Positions 35,163-43,799 of a stretch of 64,000 nt of DNA are shown here, piece by piece (position 1 is the stretch's first letter; each line of letters begins with the position of its first letter). Origin of the DNA: an uncultured Prevotellaceae bacterium (GTDB lineage Bacteria > Bacteroidota > Bacteroidia > Bacteroidales > Bacteroidaceae); contig ONMA01000001.1 of the NCBI GenBank assembly GCA_900318815.1, forward strand, positions 238,210 through 302,209, given 5' to 3'. Below the pieces are notes generated by a model, which saw nothing but the letters and a program-made list of their open reading frames with translations, did not search any database and had not been told where the DNA came from. A program made the position numbers and the translations under genes.

Positions 35163-36353
35163 TTATCCTCTTCTTGCTTTTTCCCAAGTTCCACTCGACT
35201 TATGCGTGCGAAAATAGGACATTCCCTGGAACACATTCAGGTTCATGAACATGAAATAATAGGGTATGTAAAGCAACTTGTTCTTGCGTCCTGTCAGTTC
35301 GAGAACGTAGCCTGAAAGTGCTGCGACATAGAAGATAATCTGCAGGATTCCTATTAGGGTGTATATCCATCCGGCGTTCTGAACGACCAGGATGATGTTA
35401 AGGGGAATCAGGGCCAAGAGGGCAAAGGGGGTGATGCTCCAGCGCAGCACACGATGGGAGACAAACTGGAATGCGACGATGGGCGAGCGGAAGGGGTTCA
35501 TCATGTCTCTGAGCCACCATACGCTCTGCAGGCCGCCCGCAGCAATCCTGCGTTTTCGCTTCGACTCCTCATGCATGGATGCCGAGCCGAACTCCATAGC
35601 GTAAGCCTTTGAGGTATAGGCTATCTTGTGTCCGTTCCTCAGAATGAGCATGGAAATCATAAAGTCGTCGAGCAATGCATTGCTCGGGGCTGGCTTGTAA
35701 CAACTCATGCGCACGGCAAACAGCTCACCGGCGGCTCCCATTGCCGAGTAGAGGTCGCTGTCCCATTGTTTCAGCGTACTCTCATATTTCCAGTACATGC
35801 CCTCACCTTCGGCGGCTACCTGCCCTTCATGCCGTGCTGCCACGCGCTTTTCGCCCGACACGCAGCCTACGTCCTCATGGAGGAACAGCGTCATGATCTC
35901 TGTGATAGCCTCGGTATTGAGCATGGTGTTGGCATCGGTGAAGATGACGAACGGGGCCTTGTTCACTTCTAAGCCGTGCTGCATGGCGGCTGCCTTTCCC
36001 TTTCGTTCGGTCGAGGTGATGAGCGTGATGTCATCATACTGTGCCAACAGTTCGTTGGAATGGTCGTTGCTGCCATCCGTCACCCACATCACGCAGAGTT
36101 TGTCTTTGGGATAATTCAGCAGTCGTATGTTTTCCATCTTCTCCTTAATGATGTCTTCTTCGTTATAGGCACATATCATTAAGGTGACTTCTGGATAGGC
36201 TTCTGGGTTTTTCGGGAGTACGGGCTGCGCCTTCTTCCTGCAGAATAATTGCTTGACTTTTAATAACATATACAGCACCATCCCGTATCCGATGTATGTG
36301 TAGAATACGAGGAAGAGCAGTATCCAGAACAAGATTTCCATTGTATGAGTCAT
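35163..36353 (-). CDS. Membrane family 2 glycosyltransferase
   Basis: 396 residues. An N-terminal membrane segment (about 4-28) is followed by a GT2 domain (about 50-280): VTLMICAYNEEDIIKEKM, VTDGSNDHS, the FTDANTML D-x-D-like motif and the processive-type R-R/Q-x-x-W region GGLQSVWWL. Three C-terminal membrane segments (about 300-365) follow. This is the layout of inner-membrane enzymes that extend surface polysaccharides (cellulose/HAS-like). No polysaccharide operon surrounds it. An alternative ATG lies 12 nt downstream. Confidence 0.87.
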   Translation of the reverse strand: MTHTMEILFWILLFLVFYTYIGYGMVLYMLLKVKQLFCRKKAQPVLPKNPEAYPEVTLMICAYNEEDIIKEKMENIRLLNYPKDKLCVMWVTDGSNDHSNELLAQYDDITLITSTERKGKAAAMQHGLEVNKAPFVIFTDANTMLNTEAITEIMTLFLHEDVGCVSGEKRVAARHEGQVAAEGEGMYWKYESTLKQWDSDLYSAMGAAGELFAVRMSCYKPAPSNALLDDFMISMLILRNGHKIAYTSKAYAMEFGSASMHEESKRKRRIAAGGLQSVWWLRDMMNPFRSPIVAFQFVSHRVLRWSITPFALLALIPLNIILVVQNAGWIYTLIGILQIIFYVAALSGYVLELTGRKNKLLYIPYYFMFMNLNVFQGMSYFRTHKSSGTWEKARRG

Positions 36354-36401
36354 TTCAGTTGGTGCTTAATGTAATCACTTCATGGTGGAAAAGCTATAAG
36401 A

Positions 36402-36437
36402 AAAAAGCATCGGATCCTTTCGTTTCCGATGCTTTTT
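36402..36437. terminator. Bidirectional terminator downstream of the biotin carrier gene
   Basis: Inverted repeat AAAAAGCATCGGA (36402-36414) and TCCGATGCTTTTT (36425-36437), with A- and T-runs on both sides. It ends the methylmalonyl-CoA operon on the minus strand. Confidence 0.8.
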
Positions 36438-36454
36438 GATGGGATTCGTTGTGT

Positions 36455-36889
36455 TTATTCAATCACTACAAGAGCATCGTCTTCCATGACACTCTCGCCG
36501 ATCTTGACACAGACGGCAGTAACCTTGCCTCCCTTTTCGGCCTGTAGGGCATTGGCCATCTTCATGGCCTCGAGTACTATGACCGTATCGCCAGCCTGTA
36601 CCTCGTCGCCAACGGCTACCTTGATGTCGGTAATGACACCGGGCAGGGGGGCCTTGATGGCATTGTTCTTGTTAATGGCAGCCTTGTCGGTGGCAGGAGC
36701 GTCGTCGCTCGATGCGGCCTGTGCTGCGGGCTTTCCCAGTACGGGCTTTTTCTTCTCAGGCACCGGCTCTTTCTCCATCTCCACTTGATATTCTTCACCA
36801 TTTACGACGACGGTCACGATGTTCTCGTCGATGTCGCCAACGGCTACTTCATATTTCGTGCCGTTAATTGTATATTTGTATTCTTTCAT
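36455..36889 (-). CDS. Biotin carboxyl carrier subunit of the methylmalonyl-CoA decarboxylase/carboxylase complex
   Basis: 144 residues. The C-terminal biotinyl domain carries the biotinylation motif EAMKMAN (Lys about residue 110). The central part is a flexible Ala/Pro/Lys-rich linker (about 45-75). The N-terminal ~40 residues (YKYTINGTKYEVAVGDID) match the gamma-type subunit of methylmalonyl-CoA decarboxylase. It carries the carboxyl group between carboxyltransferase and decarboxylase (or carboxylase) partners. It is the last gene of the epimerase-carboxyltransferase operon and is followed by a terminator. Confidence 0.9.
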   Translation of the reverse strand: MKEYKYTINGTKYEVAVGDIDENIVTVVVNGEEYQVEMEKEPVPEKKKPVLGKPAAQAASSDDAPATDKAAINKNNAIKAPLPGVITDIKVAVGDEVQAGDTVIVLEAMKMANALQAEKGGKVTAVCVKIGESVMEDDALVVIE

Positions 36890-36902
36890 AGATTAAACTT
36901 AT

Positions 36903-37055
36903 TTATGGGTGAGCTGTCATGGTTTGTGCATAGCCATTCCACTGAGTGGTGTGCTCAGCAATCGTGATAATGCCCGGCTCAATATCGTGGACATTATTGC
37001 CTAAGTGCTCGTGCAGGGCGAGCGCAATGGCAGCGTAGACTTCGTTTTTATTCAT
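36903..37055 (-). CDS. Small OadG/MmdD C-terminal-like subunit, 50 residues
   Basis: Very short gene, MNKNEVYAAIALALHEHLG to QTMTAHP, between the carboxyltransferase (ends 20 nt upstream) and the biotin carrier (starts 13 nt downstream). The VYAAIALALHEH / VHDIEPGIITI pattern resembles the soluble C-terminal tail of OadG/MmdD subunits, which bind the carboxyltransferase. The usual N-terminal membrane helix is absent. Comparable short epsilon-type subunits stabilise the Veillonella enzyme. A GGGGGG/AAGGAT tract just before ATG supports the start. The identification is by position and pattern, not by a clear signature. Confidence 0.65.
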   Translation of the reverse strand: MNKNEVYAAIALALHEHLGNNVHDIEPGIITIAEHTTQWNGYAQTMTAHP

Positions 37056-37074
37056 ATCCTTAGCCCCCCTAAAG

Positions 37075-38640
37075 TTACATTGGTATATTTCCGTGCTTCT
37101 TGGCAGGCAGGGCATCGCGCTTGGTGGCCAGCTGAGCAAGGCCGCGGCAGATGCGGAAGCGCGTGTTGCGCGGTTCAATCACGTCGTCGATATAGCCATA
37201 CTTGGCAGCCTGATAAGGATTGGCGAAGAGTTCGTTGTACTCGTCTTCCTTTTCGGCGATGAATGCCTTCACATCCTCGCCGGCCTCCTTCTTGGCCTTG
37301 GCCTCCTTGGCGTAGAGCACGGCAGCGGCACCGCTGGCACCCATCACGGCAATCTCAGCCGAAGGCCATGCGTAGTTCAGGTCGGTATGCAGCTGCTTGG
37401 AGCCCATCACGATGTGAGAACCGCCATACGACTTGCGCAGGGTGACGGTAATCTTGGGTACAGTTGCCTCGCCGTAGGCATAGAGCAGCTGTGCGCCGTG
37501 CAGGATGACGGCGTTGTACTCCTGTCCGGTGCCAGGCAGGAAGCCCGGAACGTCGACGAGCGAAACGATGGGGATGTTGAAGGCGTCGCAGAATCGAACA
37601 AAGCGGGCACCCTTGCGCGAGGCGTTCACGTCGAGCACGCCGGCGTAGCACGACGGCTGGTTGGCCACGATGCCGACGCTCTGGCCGTTGAAGCGGGCAA
37701 AGCCCACAATGATGTTCTTGGCAAACTTGGGCTGTACTTCGAAGAACTCTCCGTTGTCCACCACGGCACTAATGACCTTATACATGTCGTATGCCTCGTT
37801 GGGGTTCTCGGGGATAATCTCGTTGAGAGCGTCTTCCATGCGGTTGATGGGGTCGTCGCACTTCTTGCGCGGGGCCACCTCCATGTTGTTCGAGGGGATA
37901 TAGCTCAGCAGGGTCTTCAGCATCTGTATGCCTTCCTCCTCGGTCTTGGCGGTAAAGTGGGTCACACCCGACTTCGTTGCGTGAACCGATGCGCCGCCGA
38001 GATGCTCCTGGTCGATGTCCTCGCCCGTCACGGTCTTCACCACCTTCGGGCCGGTGAGGAACATGTAGGACGTGTTCTCCATCATCAGCGTGAAGTCGGT
38101 GAGTGCGGGGCTATACACAGCACCACCGGCGCAGGGGCCGAAGATACCGGAAATCTGGGGAATCACGCCGGAAGCCAGGATGTTGCGCTCGAAAATCTCG
38201 GCGTAGCCGGCCAGGGCGTTGATGCCTTCCTGAATACGTGCGCCGCCCGAGTCGTTGATGCCGATGACGGGAGCACCCATCTTCATGGCCATGTCCATGA
38301 CCTTGCATATCTTCTGGCTCATGGTTTCAGACAGCGAACCGGCATGTACGGTGAAGTCCTGGGCGAAGATGAACACCAGACGACCATCGATAGTGCCACT
38401 ACCAGCCACGACACCGTCGCCGGGGAACTGCTTCTTTTCCATGCCAAAATTGTGGCAACGATGCTCCTTGAACATGTCGTATTCTTCAAACGAGCCTTCG
38501 TCCAGAAGCATTTCAATGCGCTCGCGGGCTGTGTACTTGCCGCGCTCGTGCTGTTTCTGAATTGCTTTTTCACCACCTCCGAGGCGTGCCTTTTCGCGCT
38601 TCTCTATAAGCTGCTTGATCTTGTCTAATTGCTTTGTCAT
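37075..38640 (-). CDS. Methylmalonyl-CoA/propionyl-CoA carboxyltransferase alpha subunit
   Basis: 521 residues, the usual length of the family. Landmarks: [19 protein letters not shown] (about 30-48), [11 protein letters not shown] (about 129), [16 protein letters not shown] (about 169), [13 protein letters not shown] (about 365) and [20 protein letters not shown] (about 388). It transfers the carboxyl group between biotin and (methylmalonyl-)CoA in the crotonase-fold double domain. With the epimerase upstream and the biotin carrier downstream it belongs to the succinate-to-propionate branch. No beta (membrane decarboxylase) gene is in the window, so it may work as a decarboxylase with an unlinked beta subunit or as a carboxylase. 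Confidence 0.93.
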   Translation of the reverse strand: MTKQLDKIKQLIEKREKARLGGGEKAIQKQHERGKYTARERIEMLLDEGSFEEYDMFKEHRCHNFGMEKKQFPGDGVVAGSGTIDGRLVFIFAQDFTVHAGSLSETMSQKICKVMDMAMKMGAPVIGINDSGGARIQEGINALAGYAEIFERNILASGVIPQISGIFGPCAGGAVYSPALTDFTLMMENTSYMFLTGPKVVKTVTGEDIDQEHLGGASVHATKSGVTHFTAKTEEEGIQMLKTLLSYIPSNNMEVAPRKKCDDPINRMEDALNEIIPENPNEAYDMYKVISAVVDNGEFFEVQPKFAKNIIVGFARFNGQSVGIVANQPSCYAGVLDVNASRKGARFVRFCDAFNIPIVSLVDVPGFLPGTGQEYNAVILHGAQLLYAYGEATVPKITVTLRKSYGGSHIVMGSKQLHTDLNYAWPSAEIAVMGASGAAAVLYAKEAKAKKEAGEDVKAFIAEKEDEYNELFANPYQAAKYGYIDDVIEPRNTRFRICRGLAQLATKRDALPAKKHGNIPM

Positions 38641-38701
38641 TTTTCAATATGTAGCTTTTACAATTTAACAAATTACTTTCTTTCGAAAGGGATGACTTCT
38701 C

Positions 38702-39112
38702 TTATTCAGGATGCTCGCAGAGTTCGGTCAGGATTCCGCAGGTTGTCTTCGGGTGCAGGAAGGCGATGTTCAGTCCCTCGGCACCCTTTCGCGGAGCCTG
38801 GTCAATCAGTCGGATGCCCTTTTCGCCCACTTCTGCCAGCGCATTAGCCACGCCATCCTCCACACAGAAGGCCAGGTGGTGTATGCCCTTGTTACCTTTG
38901 TCGAGCCATTTCTGAATGGTGCTCTCGGGTGATGTGGGTTCCAGGAGTTCCAGTTTCACGTCGCCGCACTTCAGGAAGGCGGTTCTTACTTTCTGATCTT
39001 CTACGACTTCGATGTTGTAACACTTCAGGCCTAGCACGTTTTCGAAGTACGGCAGGCTTTCCTCAATGCTCTGAACGGCAATGCCCAGATGCTCAATGTG
39101 TGAGATTTTCAT
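38702..39112 (-). CDS. mce: Methylmalonyl-CoA epimerase
   Basis: 136 residues, glyoxalase/VOC fold. Expected metal ligands are His in IEHLGIAV (about residue 8), His in KGIHHLAF (about 86) and Glu in GILTELCE (about 132). It interconverts (R)- and (S)-methylmalonyl-CoA. First gene of the operon: 61 nt before the carboxyltransferase start, with a -7 element just upstream. Confidence 0.93.
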   Translation of the reverse strand: MKISHIEHLGIAVQSIEESLPYFENVLGLKCYNIEVVEDQKVRTAFLKCGDVKLELLEPTSPESTIQKWLDKGNKGIHHLAFCVEDGVANALAEVGEKGIRLIDQAPRKGAEGLNIAFLHPKTTCGILTELCEHPE

Positions 39113-39143
39113 ATTAATAAAATAAAGTTTAAACTTAAATCTG

Positions 39144-39151
39144 CTTGCAAA
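39144..39151 (-). promoter_or_regulatory. Putative -7 element of the methylmalonyl-CoA operon
   Basis: TATCTTTG on the minus strand lies about 31 nt before the epimerase ATG; the -33 region has no clear TTTG. Confidence 0.5.
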
Positions 39152-39226
39152 GATACAAAAGATATATGAGATAACGTTTTTTTTTTGCCTTTTTTATCAC
39201 TTACTTAGTTAAATGATGGTAATTCG

Positions 39227-41605
39227 TTAGAACTCAACGATCACTTTACCGTTGATTTGCCTTCCTGTGAGGTAGTTGGGCACGGCCCATTGGCGGTTAC
39301 TAATATCGGTCACCCAGTAGTAGCTGTTCACGTTGCTGATGCCGAAAAGGTTCAGGCAGTCCAGTCCAATCCATACGTTCTTCAGCTGCATGCGGGTGGC
39401 TCTGTCGGCCTTATAGGCCAGGTAGCTCATGCCGATGTCGGCCCGCTTATAGGCAGGAGCGCGGAAATGCTGTCCTTCCAGTCCTCGGTGGGGGGCTCCG
39501 AAGGGTAGTCCGTCGGCGTAGGCCAGCCGTAGGGTCATCTTCCATCGTTCGGTGCCGGGGAAGTAATCGGTGAAGTGCAGGTTCATGGCATAGCGCTGGT
39601 CGGTGGGCAGGGGCACCCAGAGGCCGTTCATCTTCTGCTGGGTGCGCATCACGGAGAGCGATACCCAGGAGTCCGTGCCCGGTACAAACTCGCCGTAGAG
39701 TTTCAGGTCGAGGCCGGCGGCATAGCCCGAGCAGAGGTTCTGGCCGTAGTAAGTCACCTTGACGTTCTGCACGTTGTAGGGAATCAGGTTCGACAGGGCC
39801 TTGTAATAAGCCTCGGCGGTGAACCTGTAGGGGCGGTTGTTCAGGCGGAAACGGTAGTCGAACGCGGCGATGAACTGCAGGGAGCGCTGGCTCTTGATCT
39901 TCGGATTCAGCGTGGCCACGGTCATGCTGCCCACGGTCGTGGTGTCGCGCATCTCTTTATAGAAAGGTGCCTGATAGTACAGGCCCGAGGCTAATCGCAG
40001 GGTTACGTCGTGGTTCCAGGCGGGAACAACGGAGAGTGACAGGCGTGGCGACACGATGGCCTCGTGGTTGAACGACCAATGGGCGAAGCGCAGACCATAG
40101 CAGAGGGTGTAGAAGGTCTCTCCCTCCGAGCCTGTCCAGCGGTAGGTGTCCTGTGCGTAGGCTTCAACGCGCTGTGATGAAATGTCGTTCTTCGAGGCAA
40201 GCGTGTAGATGAGGTCAAGCCTGTTGCTTGTGTGGGGGATGGAGTAGCCGCTCGAATCGCGCATTTCCCACTCGCGGCTCTGCTCCTTCACGTGTTCCCA
40301 CTTGATGGTGACGCCCGTTTCCAAGTGGTGGCTCCTGTATTTCTTCTCGGCCATCAGCTTCAGGCTCTGCACGTTGGCGGTCAGGTAGTTGCGGGCATGC
40401 TCCATGTAAGTGCCCACGCCTAAGTTTTCTGCCGACTGGGTGTCGTCCAGCCAGTACTGTCCCTGTATGTCGTAGGCCTCCTGCTCCTTGGTGTGAAAGG
40501 CCGACCAGAGCAGCTTCACCTGGGTGGAGTCGCCAAAGTGGCGGGCGATACTGGCCGTGCCGAAGAGCGTGCGGAAGATGTCTTTCTCCTGTCCGTCGAA
40601 GTAGACTTTGAACGACTTCACATCCTTCATCGTGCCGAAGCTGGTCTCGCGGTCTTTCGGCTTGAAGTTGTAGTGATTCTCCGAGATGTTTCCCAAGAAG
40701 GAGAGCGTCCACCGGCTGTTGGGTTGATAGGTGATATAGGTCTGGTAGTCAAGGAAGTTGGGCTTGTATTCTCCAGTAGTCTCGAGCGAGCCTAACAGGT
40801 AGCGGTTGGTCTTATAGCGCACGCCGTGGCTCATGGAGAACTTCTTGTTGCTCATGCCCACATAACCGCTGGCACCTAAGAGCGAGGCCATCGCCGAGGC
40901 TTCGAACGCCTTGGGACGCTTGTAATTGATGTCGAGTGCCGACGACATCTTGTCGCCATACTTGGCCGAAAAGCCGCCTGAAGAGAAACTCACCTTCTCC
41001 ACCATGTCGGGATTGATGACCGAGAGGCCCTCCTGCTGTCCGCTGCGGATGAGCAGGGGGCGGTAGACTTCCACATTATTTATATATACGGAGTTCTCGT
41101 CGAAAGAACCGCCTCGCACGTTGTACTGGCTCGACAGCTCATTATGGGTCGAGACGCCAGCCTGTTGCTGGATGAGCTCTTCGATGGCGTTGCCGCTGGC
41201 CGAGGGAACGGCCTTCAGGTCGGTCAGGTCTAATTGTTCCATCTGGTCGGTCTGCCGTCGTCGCTCCGTCACCACCACTTCGCTCAGTTCCTCGTTGGGG
41301 TGCATCTGAATCTGTAGCGTCTGCGTGCCGCGAGGGTTACGGAGGGTACGGGTGCGCGGCGCATAGCCCACCATGGAGAACTTGATGACCACCGAGTCTC
41401 TTGTGTTGAGTTGTAGCTGGAACTCGCCTTTCAGGTTGGTCATGGTCACCGCCGCTTGTTCCAAGCAGGACACGGTGGCCAGTTCCAGGGCGTTGCCCTC
41501 GTCGTCGGTCACCTTTCCTTTCAGCGTGAACGACTGGGCTATAGCATCGATGCCCGCCATCAGCATGGCGAGCAGGAGGATATATCGTGCAATCATCGTT
41601 TTCAT
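39227..41605 (-). CDS. TonB-dependent outer-membrane receptor with carboxypeptidase-like regulatory domain
   Basis: 792 residues. A signal peptide (about 1-23, ending AIA) is followed by a CarboxypepD_reg-like domain (FTLKGKVTDDEGNALELATV, about 26-110), a plug (ASGNAIEELIQQQAGVSTHN, YNVRGGSFDENSVYINNVEVY, about 130-230) and a beta barrel ending in GKVIVEF with a terminal Phe. It is shorter than SusC proteins and has no SusD beside it, so it is more likely a classical metal, vitamin or peptide receptor; the ligand is unknown. Upstream DNA carries the palindrome/tandem-repeat region described separately. Confidence 0.88.
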   Translation of the reverse strand: MKTMIARYILLLAMLMAGIDAIAQSFTLKGKVTDDEGNALELATVSCLEQAAVTMTNLKGEFQLQLNTRDSVVIKFSMVGYAPRTRTLRNPRGTQTLQIQMHPNEELSEVVVTERRRQTDQMEQLDLTDLKAVPSASGNAIEELIQQQAGVSTHNELSSQYNVRGGSFDENSVYINNVEVYRPLLIRSGQQEGLSVINPDMVEKVSFSSGGFSAKYGDKMSSALDINYKRPKAFEASAMASLLGASGYVGMSNKKFSMSHGVRYKTNRYLLGSLETTGEYKPNFLDYQTYITYQPNSRWTLSFLGNISENHYNFKPKDRETSFGTMKDVKSFKVYFDGQEKDIFRTLFGTASIARHFGDSTQVKLLWSAFHTKEQEAYDIQGQYWLDDTQSAENLGVGTYMEHARNYLTANVQSLKLMAEKKYRSHHLETGVTIKWEHVKEQSREWEMRDSSGYSIPHTSNRLDLIYTLASKNDISSQRVEAYAQDTYRWTGSEGETFYTLCYGLRFAHWSFNHEAIVSPRLSLSVVPAWNHDVTLRLASGLYYQAPFYKEMRDTTTVGSMTVATLNPKIKSQRSLQFIAAFDYRFRLNNRPYRFTAEAYYKALSNLIPYNVQNVKVTYYGQNLCSGYAAGLDLKLYGEFVPGTDSWVSLSVMRTQQKMNGLWVPLPTDQRYAMNLHFTDYFPGTERWKMTLRLAYADGLPFGAPHRGLEGQHFRAPAYKRADIGMSYLAYKADRATRMQLKNVWIGLDCLNLFGISNVNSYYWVTDISNRQWAVPNYLTGRQINGKVIVEF

Positions 41606-41689
41606 TATATCTAATAACGGCCCATTACCCGTTTTATTGTGTTTACTTGCCTAAAGGTCTGAACCTGACATGCCTTTTCCGTAAACTTT

Positions 41690-41875
41690 TGCGAGCTGTA
41701 AGGTTGAAATTTTTTTTTTTTGATATTTACATACACTACCTACATTTTTGTGATAACTACTTCTAAGTCAATGGGATAAGAGGTGTATGCAGTGGTGTAT
41801 GTAGGGTGTATATTAAATTTATCCTACACCAATAGATAAGCGTACACCTGTCTTGGTGTAGGTAGCGACGTCACA
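41690..41875. other. Repeat-rich upstream region with GTGTAT/TACACC motifs
   Basis: Part of a 560-nt gene-free gap. A T-run at about 41710-41721 is followed by TACATACACTACCTACAT, then a 12-nt-spaced series GGTGTATGCAGT / GGTGTATGTAGG / GTGTATATT (about 41786-41818) and an inverted repeat CCTACACCAA ... TTGGTGTAGG (about 41823-41863). The motifs are partly complementary to one another, so several alternative hairpins are possible. No gene is visible. Confidence 0.45.
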
Positions 41876-41951
41876 TTGTGGCGTCTCAATGCCAAATATT
41901 TCGTTCAAATCTATCAATCAAAACTGGCAAGTTAGGAACTTGCGTAACATA

Positions 41952-42061
41952 AATTATCTTTCCTGTTTCAAAGAATAATGTTTCCTGTTTCAAAGAATAA
42001 TGTTTCCTGTTTCAAAGAATAATGTTTCCTGTTTCAAAGTATTATCTTTCCTGTTTCAAAG
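41952..42061. repeat. Tandem array, five 22-nt units
   Basis: Units at 41952, 41974, 41996, 42018 and 42040; the consensus ends TTTCCTGTTTCAAAG with variable AATAATG or TATTATC at the front. Three central units are identical. A sixth, degenerate unit (from 42062) runs directly into the adjacent palindrome. Confidence 0.9.
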
Positions 42062-42063
42062 CA

Positions 42064-42154
42064 TTATCCTTCCGCTTTGCCGACCAACGTCAGCAAGTCT
42101 TCCGACGTAGGTCGGTAATTCTGCTGACGTTGGTCGGTAAAGCGGAAGGATAGT
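42064..42154. repeat. Large cruciform-type inverted repeat next to the tandem array
   Basis: Arms of 31 nt (about 42064-42094 and 42124-42154), complementary with a single mismatch, contain CTTCCGCTTT and GACCAACGTCAGCA. The loop holds a second small stem CCGAC/GTCGG. The palindrome ends 11 nt before the stop of the minus-strand acetyltransferase-like gene, so it can act as that gene's terminator, although no T-run is present. Confidence 0.85.
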
Positions 42155-42165
42155 GTTTGCTGGTG

Positions 42166-43188
42166 CTATTCACGATAGAACCAGGAAAAGAGTCGGTTGA
42201 TGATGCCGATGTTGGTATGGAACCATCGGTTCGTACTCGTGGGCTTGCCTCCGAAGCGGAGCAAGAACTCGCGGTAGCGGTTTCGTTTTGAGGGCAGTCC
42301 CACATCGAGGAAACAGATGTGGTCATAGCCCAGGCGATGCGAGTCCTTGATCGCATGCCATATCGTCAACTCGTCGGGGTGGAGCCAGACAAACGATTTG
42401 CGGCGGAAAGCCGCGAACCACAGGTAGGCATTATGCTGCATGTTCGCATGCGAACCGCTGTAGACTACGGCCGAACAACCGATGGCGTGTTCACGGTAGC
42501 GGGTGATGTAGAGTCGGCCCAAGCCGTTTTTCTGAATACCACTAAAGAAGTCCTCGTGCGGGATGTAGCGTTTGGGCTTCAGCCAGTTATGGTGCCTGAG
42601 CAGGCGCATGAAGGTGTGCAGGTCGCCGTCGGTAGTCACTTCCGTGGTGACGGCATCGCGCGAAATGGCCGAGTCGAGTCTTTTCTTCAGTCGGTCGCTG
42701 ATGCGTTCCTCTGGCGTGTGCGAATGTACCGAGTTGTGAATGTTGATCCATTTGATGGGGAAGTAGCCGTTCTGCCTGAAAGCCTTATAGCCGAACATCT
42801 TCTGCGACAGGTTGCTCACCTCGATATAGAGCATTCGCCGGCCCAGCCGTTCGGTAACTGCTTGCAGCATCATGGCAAACAGCTCCGGTTTCTTCGTGTC
42901 TTCCTGCTGCTTACCATCGGAGTCCTGCATCGGGAACACCCCTTCGCCCATTATCCGGCAATGCATATAGAGATAGGGAGGAAACCATGACGACCTGTAG
43001 CGAACTACAGCCAGCATCTGAGCCACCACTTCGCCCTTTCCATTCTGCACCACCGTCATGTACGGTTTCATGCGCGGGGTCTGTTTGCAGAGCATGAAGA
43101 AGCGAGTTCCGTGGAAGAAATTCTCTTCCGACAGACCCTCTGGCAAGTCCTCATAGCGACTGTAAATGTTGACTGTCAATTCGTTCAT
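42166..43188 (-). CDS. GNAT/FemAB-like acyltransferase family protein
   Basis: 340 residues with no signal peptide. It has the layout of Bacteroidetes GNAT/FemAB-type proteins: an N-terminal half (LGRRMLYIEVSNLSQ, GYKAFRQNGYFPIKWIN, about 110-145) and a C-terminal acetyltransferase-like half (about 190-320: LYITRYREHAIGCSAVVYSG, AYLWFAAFRRKSF, IWHAIKDSHRLGYDHICFLD). Such proteins often modify cell-envelope precursors, but the substrate here is unknown. It is monocistronic, divergent from the nitroreductase. Confidence 0.65.
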   Translation of the reverse strand: MNELTVNIYSRYEDLPEGLSEENFFHGTRFFMLCKQTPRMKPYMTVVQNGKGEVVAQMLAVVRYRSSWFPPYLYMHCRIMGEGVFPMQDSDGKQQEDTKKPELFAMMLQAVTERLGRRMLYIEVSNLSQKMFGYKAFRQNGYFPIKWINIHNSVHSHTPEERISDRLKKRLDSAISRDAVTTEVTTDGDLHTFMRLLRHHNWLKPKRYIPHEDFFSGIQKNGLGRLYITRYREHAIGCSAVVYSGSHANMQHNAYLWFAAFRRKSFVWLHPDELTIWHAIKDSHRLGYDHICFLDVGLPSKRNRYREFLLRFGGKPTSTNRWFHTNIGIINRLFSWFYRE

Positions 43189-43243
43189 CGGTACAAATTT
43201 ACGAAATCTTTCTTAAATTATCAAGTATTTCGAATTTTATTAT

Positions 43244-43251
43244 TACTTTTG
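43244..43251 (+). promoter_or_regulatory. Putative -7 element of the nitroreductase operon
   Basis: TACTTTTG fits TAnnTTTG, 21 nt before the ATG at 43272; no clear -33 element. Confidence 0.45.
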
Positions 43252-43271
43252 CAGCAATAAATTCAACGATT

Positions 43272-43799
43272 ATGACAGATTTTAAGGATTTAGTGCAGAT
43301 GCGCCGTTCGCATCGTAAGTTCACGAAAGAAGAGATTGATGCCGATGCCGTCAAGCAGATACTGCGTGCCGGACTCATGTCGCCCACCTCAAAGAGTCTG
43401 CGTGCCTGGCATTTCGTGCTGGTGGAAGATGCCCGCGACATGGAGAAACTGGCCGACGCAAAAGACCTCGGGTCGCAGTTCCTGAAGGAAGCGCCGTTGG
43501 CCATCGTGGTGTTGGGCGACCCCATGCAGAACGACTGCTGGGTGGAAGACGGTTCGATTGCCGCCATCTCCATGCAGTATCAGGCCGAGGAACTGGGCTT
43601 AGGTTCCTGCTGGATTCAGATGCGTGGCCGCGGACTGAGCGACGGAACCTCGGCCGATACCGTGATTCGCGGGGTACTCGGCATTCCTGAGAACTATTCC
43701 GTGCTTTGCATCCTGGCCGTGGGCCATAAGGCCGACGAGCGCAAGCCGCAGAATGAAGACAAGCTGAAGTGGGAGAACGTACACGTAGATAAGTTCTGA
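43272..43799 (+). CDS. Nitroreductase family FMN oxidoreductase
   Basis: 175 residues. FMN-binding signature MRRSHRKFTKEEIDADAV (about 10-27) with the Arg/Ser pair, then SPTSKSLRAWHFVLVED and the C-terminal LGIPENYSVLCILAVGHKADE (about 140-160). The family reduces nitro compounds or other electrophiles with NAD(P)H; it is small for the family but complete. Its stop overlaps the next start by one base (TGATG), so the two are translationally coupled. Confidence 0.88.
   Translation: MTDFKDLVQMRRSHRKFTKEEIDADAVKQILRAGLMSPTSKSLRAWHFVLVEDARDMEKLADAKDLGSQFLKEAPLAIVVLGDPMQNDCWVEDGSIAAISMQYQAEELGLGSCWIQMRGRGLSDGTSADTVIRGVLGIPENYSVLCILAVGHKADERKPQNEDKLKWENVHVDKF

Noticed and set aside
41952..42061. 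Possible CRISPR array
   Set aside because: Units are contiguous 22-nt tandem copies with no unique spacers, and no cas genes are nearby.
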